From the NCBI RefSeq assembly GCF_024585265.1, contig NZ_CP036533.1, positions 2,241,001-2,305,000 of the forward strand: a stretch of 64,000 nucleotides of DNA, in the 5' to 3' direction. Origin of the DNA: Bradyrhizobium sp. WBAH42. Lineage in GTDB: Bacteria > Pseudomonadota > Alphaproteobacteria > Rhizobiales > Xanthobacteraceae. Under the pieces are notes generated by a model. It was not told where the DNA came from and searched no databases. It worked only from the letters and a program-made list of their open reading frames with translations. Below are positions 28,843-37,212 of this stretch, in pieces; the stretch's first letter is position 1, and the number at the start of each line of letters is the position of its first letter. Position numbers and translations under genes: made by a program.

Positions 28843-29756
28843 TCCCCGAGCGATTTTGAGCGCGGCGCTGACCTACAGCCCAAAGCCTCGGCCAATCTCC
28901 CGCCGCGAGTTGGCCATTGCAACTCGCGGATGCAGAACTCACATAGTTTGCAACAATATCATTCCGACGACCGTCACAAAGAAACCGATTGCCGTCACTG
29001 CGGCGAAGCACCGCTCTACGCTATCCATGAACGCAACCCCGGCCAAAAAAAATAGTTCAGCTTTTTTCGTGATCTACTCTGCTATTCCAACCGCTGACTC
29101 GCTCGTACCCCACGAGAAAGTTGAGACCGCCTCCGTCCAGAACAGGACCCTTTTAAAAGTGAGAGCTGTGTTTCGTCGAGGGGACTTGAGTAACCGAAAG
29201 CGCTCATGCCGCCATACCGTGCGCGGACTGCGTGGTGCTCGCATCATCTCTTGCTGGGAGCGAGAAGCCAGATGTGCACGGTTGGAAGTGATCGCGCACC
29301 GCATCGTTCGCTAAATGCTCCCAATACTCAGCTTCGGCGAGCAGTTTCCAACTTCTACGGGATGATGCGCGGCGGTCTGACGGCACAGCGATGCCATCGC
29401 GCGCAGGCGACATACAGTATCCATCTACTCCTCCCACTCTTTTTTGTTTTTTGCACCCTATTTTCTATTTTTGCGTCGGAGTCATCATAGTTATGACTCA
29501 GAACCAAATTTAACTCCACGAAGCGCGATTCGGCTTTCGTGTGCCTGCAAATCGCGCCTCGATCACAATCGGCGCAATCCAGTACATTCATTCGGCGATC
29601 AATGATCGGACCCCGCGGGCAAAGCGTTCTATCGAGCATGCCGTATTTGCACTGCAAAGGTCCGTCATGGCCGTAATCCTACGACTTGCGCACCCGTAGT
29701 GTTTGGCGCCTACTTCCGATTGTTTTTATGACGATCAGCTTTTTTAGCGAGAGGTC
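28843..29756. other. Intergenic region without recognised genes
   Basis: About 910 bases. No frame gives a recognisable protein. A minus-strand frame at 29355-29657 has several cysteines but no known motif (see rejected items). AT-rich stretches around 29040-29060 and 29430-29480 could hold promoters. Confidence 0.4.
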
Positions 29757-29933
29757 ATGAGCGTTAAAGCCATGATGGCGACGATCCTTGAGAGCCAGCT
29801 GACTTTGCGTGGCGTGCATTCCCTCACGCCATCTGATTACGAGGAGATCGTAGAACAGTTGGTCGAACAGCTCAAAGAGCTGGAGCTTAGCTTGGCCGCT
29901 CGCGAATTCGATGGCAGGCAAGACCCGAAGTAA
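29757..29933 (+). CDS. Small helical protein
   Basis: A 58-residue frame starts at ATG 29757, with GAGAGG just before it, and ends at TAA 29931. The product (MSVKAMMATI..., then an EEIVEQLVEQLKELELSLA helix) looks like a short amphipathic or coiled-coil protein. Similar tiny helical proteins appear in rhizobial genomes, but I cannot name the family. A competing minus-strand frame covers the same bases but lacks a start site. It lies just before a frameshifted small gene. Confidence 0.4.
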   Translation: MSVKAMMATILESQLTLRGVHSLTPSDYEEIVEQLVEQLKELELSLAAREFDGRQDPK

Positions 29934-30002
29934 CTTCAAAGCGAAGGCCAAGGCGTCCACTTGGTTGGTCAGCTACCGCGACTCAATGTATCCCTCGCCA
30001 CT

Positions 30003-30268
30003 ATGAAATACACATCTGCTCGCCCCTTGGCCGACCCGGGAACCGCCGCCCGAAAGCTGGTCGAGATCGCCAACGGCATTCAACCCGTGCAGGACGGACG
30101 CGTCTTCATCGAGGTGATCAACCATGTACCCTTCCTGAAACAGGGCGGCATATGGGCGAACCATTCAGCGCCGCAGTCGCGTTGGCGCAGGAGCGCGGCT
30201 GGCTGGAGGTGCATGAGAGCGGCACGTATGTGCGGCTACCGGGGCAAACAGAAGCCTCGGTTAAGTGA
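30003..30268 (+). pseudogene. Frameshifted small hypothetical gene
   Basis: The N-terminal half (MKYTSARPLADPGTAARKL, then EIANGIQPVQDGRVFIEVIN) reads from ATG 30003. The C-terminal half (GEPFSAAVALAQERGWLEVH, then ESGTYVRLPG) continues in another frame to TGA 30268, with the shift near 30145-30155. Rebuilt, the protein is about 88 residues and resembles a small rhizobial family of unknown function. Sequencing error is possible because only one shift is needed. Confidence 0.6.
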
Positions 30269-30344
30269 AGAGCCGTGTCGAATTCAGCCATTGAGCTGAC
30301 CGGCAATGCAAGGGTGGCGGGCAGCCCGCTTTGATGCGCTGCGC

Positions 30345-31264
30345 CCCCCTCAGACCAGCCTGCCCGGCCAACTCAAATTTGATCGGTTGCTCGGGAAGAT
30401 CTGCAGGGGCCGCGCCGTTCAAGATCTTTCCTGCATATGCCAAGCTGACGAGAAACATCTGTAATGCGAGGCGAGTAACTCATAAGCCCCCCATCTTTAA
30501 CAAAGAGAGACCACTCGTAAACCGCAGGGACTCGCTTCTGCTCGGACAGGGCGGCAAGCTTCTCTCGCCGCGCAATGTAAAATGCGTCTGGGCTAACCAA
30601 AAGGGCAACATGCTTCCGGTCTGTGATCTCCTCGAAGGCCGTAGCAATTTGCTCGTCCGTGCTCGCCCTTAGAATATCGATCGTCCGCCGAAGTGCCCCG
30701 GCCGCTGCTTCAGCATCCGAAACGACAGCTTATGCATTAGGGTTCGTCGGATTGATCATTATGGCAATTGTACCGCCACCAGGCGTCAACTCAGCCAAGA
30801 ACTCAAGTCGCTTGGCTGTCACTTGCGGCGTGTACATGCTCACGCCGGTCGCGTTTCCTCCTGGTCTGTTCAAGCTGGAAACAACGCCCACGGACACAGG
30901 ATCCATGGCAATTGCAAACAGAATTGGGATCGTCTTCGTCGCGCGGCCGTCGTCGCCAAAACACCATTGGTACCGGTGGCGGCGACAATTACTCGAACAC
31001 GACTTCGAATGAGGCTTGCGATCAACTCGGGAAACCGATGTACTTTCCTTCGGCAAACCGGTACTCGATCGCAACGTTCTGGCCTTCAATGAAACCTTTA
31101 GTACGAAGGCCATCCCGAAAGGCGGCGAGCAGTTCCTTGCTCTTGTCGCCTGAGTCGAAGCCAAGATAGCCGATCGTTGGGAAGTCGGCCTTCTCTGCGG
31201 ATGCAATACAGGGTGAGGTGATTTCCGCCAACATGAAAAGCGTGATCAGAAATCGCAGCTTCAT
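30345..31264 (-). pseudogene. Decayed ABC transporter substrate-binding protein gene
   Basis: Four pieces in different frames rebuild a periplasmic binding protein of the TrpX/DUF534-like type common in Bradyrhizobium. The first opens with a signal peptide from ATG 31264 and reads to about 31022 (PTIGYLGFDSGDKSKELLAA). The next holds IPILFAIAMDPVSVGVVSSL and NRPGGNATGVS and runs to 30730. The next holds KHVALLVSPDAFYIARREK, and the last holds YAGKILNGAAPADLP and ends near 30345. At least three frameshifts and a missing C-terminus show it is dead. No permease or ATPase gene stands beside it. Confidence 0.8.
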
Positions 31265-31698
31265 CGGACCCTCAATAACACGAGAGAGCAGACGATTAGT
31301 GGAATGCTTCGCGCGACGCAGATTGTCTCATGCCGCGAATTGTTGCAGCGCAAATACAACAACTAGGACCGCTCCGGGGCAAAACGCGAAGAACTCAGGT
31401 TGAGCAAATCTGGTCCGCTCTGTCTCAACGAGCGGACTACCGACCGCCGAGGCGCAACTTCGCGGATGGGCCAACAGCAGACGTGGTACAAGAACGGCGA
31501 GTCGTTAACTTAGGCGGCGCCTTCGGCGAGGGGCAGCTAAGGGCCACGAGGCGAAATCCGCAGTGCTCTCGGAATGCTCTCCGCAAATAAGTCAGTCCAA
31601 CTGTCGTTTCGAGCGAGCGAGGGCGAAATCACGGATGTTGGACGTTGGTACTGCCGGAAGACCAAGCGTACAAGTGTGCCGGACAGGAGTTGTTGACC
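31265..31698. other. Intergenic region between a decayed gene and a cyclase gene
   Basis: About 430 bases with no gene. Bases 31379-31425 share a stretch (GCGAAGAACTCA and GAGCAAATC) with 33664-33710, right after MITE copy B, so a small dispersed repeat is present in both places. Confidence 0.4.
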
Positions 31699-33489
31699 AT
31701 GGCGCCACAGGGGCCAGCTCGGATCGAGCGCAGGTTATCGGCAATACTGGCGGCTGACGTGTCCGGCTATTCGCGACTAATGCACGAAGACGAAGAGGCT
31801 ACGCACGCCAAACTCATGACGCTCTTCGCCGACGGTGTCGAGCCCGCAATCGCAGAATACGGTGGTCGCGTCGTGAAGAACACCGGCGACGGGTTATTGG
31901 CAGAGTTTCCAAGTGCCGTCGAAGCGGTTCGGGCAGCGATGCAATTCCAAGCGCGCGTGCGGGAACTGACCAGCGGCGACACGGAGGACAGACGTATCAC
32001 TTTTCGGGTGGGCGTCAACATTGGTGATGTAATCGTCGAATCCAACGACATCTTTGGCGATGGGGTCAATATAGCGGCACGGCTCGAGAGCATCGCAGCA
32101 CCCGGCGGCGTTTGCATCTCCTTAGCGGTCTACGATCAAGTGCAAGGCAAGTTCCGGTATAGCTTCACCGATTTGGGAGAGCAGAACCTTAAGAACATCG
32201 GCCGTCCGGTTCGGGCCTATGCCGTCGCACCCGATGACCCCAGCCGAACGACGAGTTCTCCGCGCGCGGTATCGATCGCACTTGGACAACCTCATCTTTC
32301 TATCGTTGTCTTGCCTTTCGCCAACCTCAGTGGCGATCCAGAGCAGGACTACTTCGTCGATGGTGTGACCGAGAGCCTGACAACGGATTTGTCGCGTATC
32401 AGCGGCTCATTTGTTATCGGCCGACATACTGCATTCACCTACAAAGGTAAGATAATCGACCTCAGGCAGATCGGTCGTGAGTTGAACGTTCGCTATGTGC
32501 TTGAAGGCTCGGTGCAGCGAAGCGGCAAACGACTTCGAGTGAACGTGCAGCTCGTGGACGCAGAGACCGGGGCACATCTTTGGGCCGATCGTTTTGACAA
32601 ACCGATCACTGATTTCTTCGATATGCAGGACGAGATCGTGTCCCATCTCGCCAATGCGCTAAATGCTCAGCTGACGGAATTCGAGGCCCAGCGATCAGAA
32701 CGATCTGTGCATCGCGGTTCAATGGATCTGTGTTTCCAAGGTAAAGCTTCGTGGAACAAGGGGTGGACGCCTGAACATATGGAACAAGCGCGGGCGTTTT
32801 TTGAACGGGCGCTATTCCTGGATCCTGGAAATATCGAAGCGATGGTGGGCATTGCGTTTGTCGATCTTGTGGTTGGAAGTAGTTTCTTTACCGACGAACG
32901 AACCGCGCATCTTGTGGCGGCCGAGGCCGCGCTGGGAAGGGTGCTGTCCCTCGCGCCTAATCACCCGTTTGCCCATTTAGCTTTGGGCGGCGTGCTTATG
33001 TGTAGTTGCCGAGCCGCTCAGGGCCTTGCTGAGTGCGAACGAGCATTGGCGCTCGATCGAAACATAGCTGAGGCGCACGCGCTGATCGGCTGGGCCAAGT
33101 ATTTTATGGGGCGTGGAGCAGAGACCGAGACGCATGTCAGTGAAGCATTTCGTCTCTCTCCTCGCGATATCCTCAGCTTCCAATGGTCGATGATGGTCGG
33201 CTTCGCCAAGTTGCAGGTTAGCGCGGACGACGAAGCACTCGGCTGGTTCCGTCGCAGCATCGAGACCAACCGTAATCATCCCACCTCGCATTTTGGGCTG
33301 GCTGCTGCGCTCGCGCTTCTCGGTGAGCAGGAGGAGGCGTGGGCTGCCGTGCAAGCGGGGCTTGCGCTGAATCCGACGTTCACTATCAAACGCTTCAAGA
33401 GCTTTTCAGTAAGCGACAATCTGGCGTTTCTCGCAGGTGCCAAGCGCGCTGTAAAAGGGTTTCACTTGGCCGGAGTGCCGAAGGAGTGA
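31699..33489 (+). CDS. Adenylate/guanylate cyclase with TolB-like and TPR domains (paralogue)
   Basis: About 597 residues with the same order as the gene at 26352-28124: class III cyclase (RRLSAILAADVSGYSRLM and NTGDGLLAEF, both metal Asp residues kept), a TolB-like domain (VVLPFANLSGDPEQDYFVDG) and TPR repeats in the last 250 residues. ATG 31699 has CAGGAG about ten bases before it; an earlier in-frame start at 31645 has no ribosome binding site. The two paralogues face away from each other across 3.6 kb of decayed sequence. A MITE follows within 15 bases of the stop. Confidence 0.9.
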   Translation: MAPQGPARIERRLSAILAADVSGYSRLMHEDEEATHAKLMTLFADGVEPAIAEYGGRVVKNTGDGLLAEFPSAVEAVRAAMQFQARVRELTSGDTEDRRITFRVGVNIGDVIVESNDIFGDGVNIAARLESIAAPGGVCISLAVYDQVQGKFRYSFTDLGEQNLKNIGRPVRAYAVAPDDPSRTTSSPRAVSIALGQPHLSIVVLPFANLSGDPEQDYFVDGVTESLTTDLSRISGSFVIGRHTAFTYKGKIIDLRQIGRELNVRYVLEGSVQRSGKRLRVNVQLVDAETGAHLWADRFDKPITDFFDMQDEIVSHLANALNAQLTEFEAQRSERSVHRGSMDLCFQGKASWNKGWTPEHMEQARAFFERALFLDPGNIEAMVGIAFVDLVVGSSFFTDERTAHLVAAEAALGRVLSLAPNHPFAHLALGGVLMCSCRAAQGLAECERALALDRNIAEAHALIGWAKYFMGRGAETETHVSEAFRLSPRDILSFQWSMMVGFAKLQVSADDEALGWFRRSIETNRNHPTSHFGLAAALALLGEQEEAWAAVQAGLALNPTFTIKRFKSFSVSDNLAFLAGAKRAVKGFHLAGVPKE

Positions 33490-33500
33490 TGTCGGCTCTG

Positions 33501-33668
33501 GTTCTTGGCTGTGTGAAAACGCTAGGACGCTTGACCGCGATAGAAGAACTTATTCGTTCGTGACCGTCTTGGCGGTCAGACTCGCAAGCGCATTCAACTT
33601 AGAGAGCGAACTGAAGAATTTAATTCTAGCGTCGCTTCGATCTTTCGCGTTTTCACACAGCCAGGGTC
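33501..33668. mobile_element. MITE copy B
   Basis: Same element as the copy at 26121, with TTGGCTGTGTGAAAACGC at the left and GCGTTTTCACACAGCC at the right. It starts 12 bases after the cyclase stop. The flanks (GTCGGCTCTGG on the left, GGGTCAAAATGCGAAGA on the right) rebuild a weak palindrome around GGGTCA. Confidence 0.8.
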
Positions 33669-33732
33669 AAAATGCGAAGAACTCAACTTGAGCAAATCGA
33701 GTCCGCAATGCGCCACTATCCGCCATGTCGCA

Positions 33733-34239
33733 TCAAACCAAACCAAAGCGCGCGCACAAATCAGGGACGCTCTCGAAATCCATATCCAGTTCATATTTTT
33801 GAAGAAGCGGCCCAGCTTTTGCTCTGTCGGGCCAAATCTCGCGCAATTCGCGAAAGTAATTTTCGAAACCGCCGGGTGAAATCACTTCGATTATTTCGCA
33901 CGGCGCGTCGCCTGCGTTCCAGAACGTATGCCACTGCCCTCGCGGCTTGAACACCCATGTCCCTGGTTCGGCTGTGACGACATCGTCGCCCAGCAACGCC
34001 CCGAAGGTGCCGGTCAACACATACGAATGCTCGTCTTCGCGATGGTGCCGGTGCAAGGGCGCCGCTAACGTGCGGGGCGACAACTGATGATGGATTACGG
34101 AGAAGCGGCCGCCGGTTTGAGGGCCATCGATCTTCCATTGTGTGCCAAGGCGGCCGGAGTGAAATTTCTCGCCGGCCGCAAACGGGATCAATAGTGGACC
34201 GGATGGAAATGGGGACCGATCCGAGAACTCTCGTTCCAT
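33733..34239 (-). CDS. Cupin domain protein
   Basis: About 168 residues forming a single cupin barrel. The metal-binding motif 1 is partly visible as APLHRHHREDEHSYVLTG (His and Glu ligands), and motif 2 as PRGQWHTFWNAGD with its His. Small cupins of this type bind a metal and act as dioxygenases, isomerases or sugar-acid binders; no substrate can be named. AGGGAG stands at good spacing before the ATG at 34239. It is bracketed by MITE copies B and C in the same orientation, with no gene between. Confidence 0.85.
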   Translation of the reverse strand: MEREFSDRSPFPSGPLLIPFAAGEKFHSGRLGTQWKIDGPQTGGRFSVIHHQLSPRTLAAPLHRHHREDEHSYVLTGTFGALLGDDVVTAEPGTWVFKPRGQWHTFWNAGDAPCEIIEVISPGGFENYFRELREIWPDRAKAGPLLQKYELDMDFESVPDLCARFGLV

Positions 34240-34302
34240 GTTATCTCCCTTACCGTGTGTGAGGTATTCACGTTAGAGCATTTCCTGAATAATGTCTGTT
34301 GT

Positions 34303-34469
34303 GGGTCTTGGCTGTGAAAGCGCTAGGACGCTTGACGGCGATAGAAGAAGTTATTCGTTCACGACCGTCTTGGCGGTCAGACTCGCAAGCGCATTCAACT
34401 TAGAGAGCGAACTGAAGAATGTAATTCTAGCGTCGTTTCGATCTTTCGCGTTTTCACACAGCCAGGGTC
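34303..34469. mobile_element. MITE copy C
   Basis: Same family as copies A and B; the left end has lost a TG dinucleotide (GGCTGTGAAAGCGC) and the right end is intact. GGGTC flanks both sides. Joining the flanks gives TGTCTGTTGTGGGTCACAAG, then CAGTC, a palindrome like the other targets. An uninterrupted version of that kind of palindrome lies nearby at 34499-34529. Confidence 0.75.
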
Positions 34470-34498
34470 ACAAGCAGTCTTTGAGCAGAGCCGTTTAG

Positions 34499-34529
34499 AT
34501 GTCCGCTGAGGATCAAAGAGCGGACGCAT
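34499..34529. repeat. Empty palindromic MITE target
   Basis: GTCCGCT at 34501-34507 pairs with AGCGGAC at 34519-34525. The 11-base loop contains GGATCAAA, close to the GGGTCA found at MITE insertion points. It is best read as a target palindrome that has not been split. Confidence 0.55.
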
Positions 34530-34875
34530 GGAAGAGGATAACGCGGGAGCTTCCTTTTCCATTTCGTAGGCGAAAAGTTGAGAAGCCATTTCCACGGGGG
34601 CCTTGCGCTCCGTTCTTGCCCTCATAGCGCTTTCGCGATCGAAAGGACCCGCAGAAAAATTGCTTAAGCACGCAAGCGGCAAATATTTCTCTTCTTCATC
34701 GCACGAATAAATTCCGATCGGTCGATAAGCGCACCAACCTAATGCGGCGTTGTTGAGCAATACAGATGCACACCGAACGCTCTCAGCGCGCGAGCCGCGG
34801 CTACCGTTTGCGTGTTCATGTGATTGATAAGAGAAACAAAAGGCGGAAATGGCCGCGGGCCACCATCACCATCCC

Positions 34876-35080
34876 CTATATACACGGTGACGTTTGGTCA
34901 GCATGTATTAAGTAGTTGATATATAATAGTAATAGTGCCGACCAACCTTTGGTCAGCATGGAGCGTTTGGTCAGCATGGAGATGGTCAGCATGCGCCATG
35001 CTGACCAAGGCTTGGTCAGCACTCCCCCCTTGTTTTATAGTCTTTCGTCCATGCTGACCAAAATTCCCCGTGTATATAGG
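34876..35080. repeat. Iteron-like array bracketed by a perfect inverted repeat
   Basis: TTGGTCAGCATG or close forms occur at 34894, 34948, 34966, 34982 and 35011 on the plus strand, and at 34997 and 35050 on the minus strand. The block lies between CCTATATACACGG (34876-34888) and its exact complement CCGTGTATATAGG (35068-35080). The stretch between the first two copies is very AT-rich. Arrays like this serve as plasmid-type replication origins or as multi-site operators. The island has a primase/helicase gene 2 kb away, which favours an origin, but an operator is possible. No gene overlaps it. Confidence 0.65.
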
Positions 35081-35132
35081 TCAGCTAAGTGCGGGAGCAG
35101 ACGTTCGAAGTCGTTCTCGGCGCTTCTGCTAA

Positions 35133-35302
35133 GGGTCTTGGCCGTGTGAAAACGCCAGGGCGCTTGACGGCGATAGAATAAGTCATTCGTTCAAGACCGT
35201 CTTAGCGGTCAACCTCACAAGCGCATTAAACTTAGAGAACAAACTGAAGAATGTCATTCTAGCCGTGTTTCGATCTTTCGCGTTTTTACACAGCCAGGGC
35301 CA
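35133..35302. mobile_element. MITE copy D (most diverged)
   Basis: Ends TTGGCCGTGTGAAAACGC and GCGTTTTTACACAGCC match the other copies with one change each. The interior differs at several places, so this is the oldest copy. The left flank TCTGCTAAGGG is the same as at copy A, which shows that both entered the same kind of palindrome. GGGTC and GGGCC flank it. Confidence 0.75.
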
Positions 35303-35327
35303 ACAGGAGACATCGGCGGACGTCACT

Positions 35328-35561
35328 TCACGTCTTCACGGTGACGAATCCTTCGCTCCACTCGTCCTTATCGACTTCCATCTCGCTAACTTGGAAGCAG
35401 TCAGGGTAGTCGCGGAAGCCCTCAAATTGAAGCTTGCGCATTTTTGCTGCTTCTGCCTCGGCAGCGCTGCTGTAGACCCCGACGAGCTTATCTTCGGTAT
35501 CATTCTCATCGAGACCGTCTTCGCGCGGATAGCTGTGCCAGAGCAGAAAAACCGTACGCAT
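35328..35561 (-). CDS. Small hypothetical protein (DUF7336-like)
   Basis: About 77 residues: MRTVFLLWHSYPREDG, then DKLVGVYSSAAEAEAAK, and a tail with KDEWSEGFVTV. The pattern (a short strand with LLWHS, a turn, GVYSS, a helix, then an acidic strand) matches small bacterial proteins of the DUF7336 type, function unknown. The frame runs further upstream, but ATG 35561 gives the natural N-terminus. The IS3 element starts about 40 bases upstream, so its original promoter may have been displaced. Confidence 0.65.
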   Translation of the reverse strand: MRTVFLLWHSYPREDGLDENDTEDKLVGVYSSAAEAEAAKMRKLQFEGFRDYPDCFQVSEMEVDKDEWSEGFVTVKT

Positions 35562-35682
35562 TTTGGCGTGCCTCCTTGTAAAGGCCGACGAAGTTAGAGC
35601 TGGCTCCGGAAATCTGGACAGGGCGATAAGTGGAGTTTCTGCCTGATGGCGGGCAAGATTGACCCGCGAATCAGGAGAGACG

Positions 35683-36014
35683 ATGAGCAGACGAACCCGT
35701 CGGCACCACGCACCGGCATTCAAGGCGAAGGTGGCGTTAGCCGCGATTAAGGGCGAGATGACGCTGGCCCAGCTGGCTGAGCATTTCGACGTGCACCCGA
35801 ACCAGATCACGCAGTGGAAGGCCCAGCTTCAGGAAGCGGCGGCCGATGTGTTCGGTCCTGGCGGAGGCAACCGGATGAGCGAGCCCGCGGTGGACGTGAA
35901 AGCGCTGCACGCCAAGATCGGGGAGCTGATATCCCACAGGAGGCGCGCAGCGCCGCGCTCAGTTTTTTAGAAGGCGCGCTCAGCAAAGCGGGCCTGCTGA
36001 GCGCAAAGCGATGA
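35683..36014 (+). pseudogene. IS3-family transposase orfA, frame disrupted
   Basis: The N-terminal part (MSRRTRRHHAPAFKAKVALA, then a helix-turn-helix with HFDVHPNQITQWK) reads from ATG 35683, with AGGAGAG before it. It should continue into the leucine-zipper end SFLEGALSKAGLLSAKR, which lies in another frame and ends at 36014. Between them, near 35935-35965, about 20 extra GC-rich bases replace the expected short link. The first frame stops at 35970. A T6 run at the join could allow slippage, so partial function is not excluded. The second frame ends with ATGA, overlapping the orfB start. Confidence 0.65.
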
Positions 36015-36838
36015 TCGATCGTGAGCACAATCTGCCGATCACCAGGCAGGCGGAAGTTTTGAAGATCAGCCGTGGCAGTGTCTATTATCTACCACGTGCC
36101 GTGCCGCCCGCCGACCTCGCAATCATGCAACGGCTCGACCGGCTGCATCTGGAGTTTCCTTTCGCCGGTTCGCGAATGTTGCGAGAGCTGCTGGCTGCCG
36201 AGGGCAGCAAGATCGGCCGCCGGCATGTCAAAACGCTGATGCGGCGGATGGGGATAGAGGCGCTCTACCGCCGGCCGCGCACCACCAAGCCCGAGCCTGG
36301 ACATAAGATCTATCCATATCTGCTGCGCGGCATGGAGATCACGCGTCCGAACCAGGTCTGGGCGATGGACATCACCTACATCCCGATGGCGCGGGGCTTC
36401 GTGTACCTGGCTGTTGTCCTCGACTGGGCGACCCGTCGGGTGCTGTCGTGGCGCGTCTCGATCACGATGGAAGCCGCATTCTGCGTCGAGACGCTGGAGG
36501 ATGCTCTCGCTCGCCACGGCAAGCCGGACATCTTCAACACCGACCAGGGCTCGCAGTTCACCGGCGCGGCGTTCACTGGCGTGCTCGCCAGTCACGGCAT
36601 CGCCATCAGCATGGACGGCCGGGGCGCCTGGCGCGACAACGTGTTCGTCGAGCGGCTGTGGCGCAGCGTCAAATATGAGGAGGTCTATCTGCGGGCCTAC
36701 GACACCGTGTCCGACGCCCGCGCCTCGATCGGCCGATACCTCGGCTTTTACAATGGCCGGCGTCCTCACTCGAGCCTTGACGGCGGCACCCCGGATCAAG
36801 CTTACTTCAACCCGCTGCCGTTCCGCGCGGCAGCTTAA
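36011..36838 (+). CDS. IS3-family transposase orfB (DDE integrase core)
   Basis: About 275 residues with an rve integrase core. The catalytic acids are Asp in MDITYIP, Asp in NTDQGSQF and Glu in FVERLWRS. An HTH_21-type helical region precedes them. The end motif GRRPHSSLDGGTPDQAY is standard for this group. The start overlaps the stop of the orfA end piece (ATGA). OrfB normally acts as an OrfAB fusion made by frameshift, so with orfA broken this copy may not move by itself. Confidence 0.9.
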   Translation: MIDREHNLPITRQAEVLKISRGSVYYLPRAVPPADLAIMQRLDRLHLEFPFAGSRMLRELLAAEGSKIGRRHVKTLMRRMGIEALYRRPRTTKPEPGHKIYPYLLRGMEITRPNQVWAMDITYIPMARGFVYLAVVLDWATRRVLSWRVSITMEAAFCVETLEDALARHGKPDIFNTDQGSQFTGAAFTGVLASHGIAISMDGRGAWRDNVFVERLWRSVKYEEVYLRAYDTVSDARASIGRYLGFYNGRRPHSSLDGGTPDQAYFNPLPFRAAA

Positions 36839-36944
36839 TTTTGGCGGAAGCTCCACTAATCGACGCGGAATTGCTGTTCAGACAACCGGGACCACCTCAG
36901 TCAGCTTATGCTTCCATTCATTCCAGCAGAATGACTAGCTTGAA

Positions 36945-37136
36945 ATGGCCAACCTTGGCTTGCCTGTCGAGAGCTTTATCATAGAGCGCTTAGACGCGGG
37001 CGGTTGGCGGGTAACAGAGCGTCGCCCTGATCTCACGGACATCCCTGTTGCCGATTTTGTGTCGCTCCGTGATGCGGAAGAATGGGTACAATGGAAGCAG
37101 GGCGTTCCGAAGCTCAACCCTTACACTGTTGAATAG
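36945..37136 (+). CDS. Small hypothetical protein
   Basis: About 63 residues: GLPVESFIIERLDAGGWRV and DFVSLRDAEEWVQWKQG. It looks like a compact strand-helix protein without known family. It lies between the IS3 element and the convergent primase gene. No strong ribosome binding site is seen, so the call is moderate. Confidence 0.45.
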   Translation: MANLGLPVESFIIERLDAGGWRVTERRPDLTDIPVADFVSLRDAEEWVQWKQGVPKLNPYTVE

Positions 37137-37212
37137 GCGACGAGGGGCGGCGTCCGCTATGGGTCCAAAAGGCGCCGCCGGTCGCAGTGCAGCGAATGTC
37201 TGCTTTGACGGT

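Larger units (their letters stand above)
34470..35132. other. Intergenic region holding the repeat array
   Basis: About 660 bases between two MITE copies. It contains the empty target palindrome and the iteron-like array described separately. A minus-strand frame at 34395-34760 runs into the MITE and encodes nothing recognisable, so no gene is called. Confidence 0.45.
35601..36894 (+). mobile_element. IS3-family insertion sequence
   Basis: About 1.3 kb with imperfect terminal inverted repeats: TGGCTCCGGAAATCTGGACAG at the left, matched by the complement of CTGTTCAGACAACCGGGACCA at the right, with about two thirds of positions agreeing. It carries a disrupted orfA and an intact orfB. Ends are estimated from the repeats; no clear target duplication was seen. 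Confidence 0.8.

Noticed and set aside
29355..29657. Minus-strand frame with several cysteines
   Set aside because: The start is TTG or an internal ATG without a ribosome binding site. The Cys pattern matched no zinc-binding family I know.
34395..34760. Minus-strand frame of about 120 codons
   Set aside because: Its end lies inside MITE copy C, and the rest has no recognisable motif. It could be a gene truncated by the MITE, but this cannot be shown.
34876..35080. Repeat array as a CRISPR
   Set aside because: Units are only 12 bases, occur in both orientations and have irregular gaps, and no cas genes are near.
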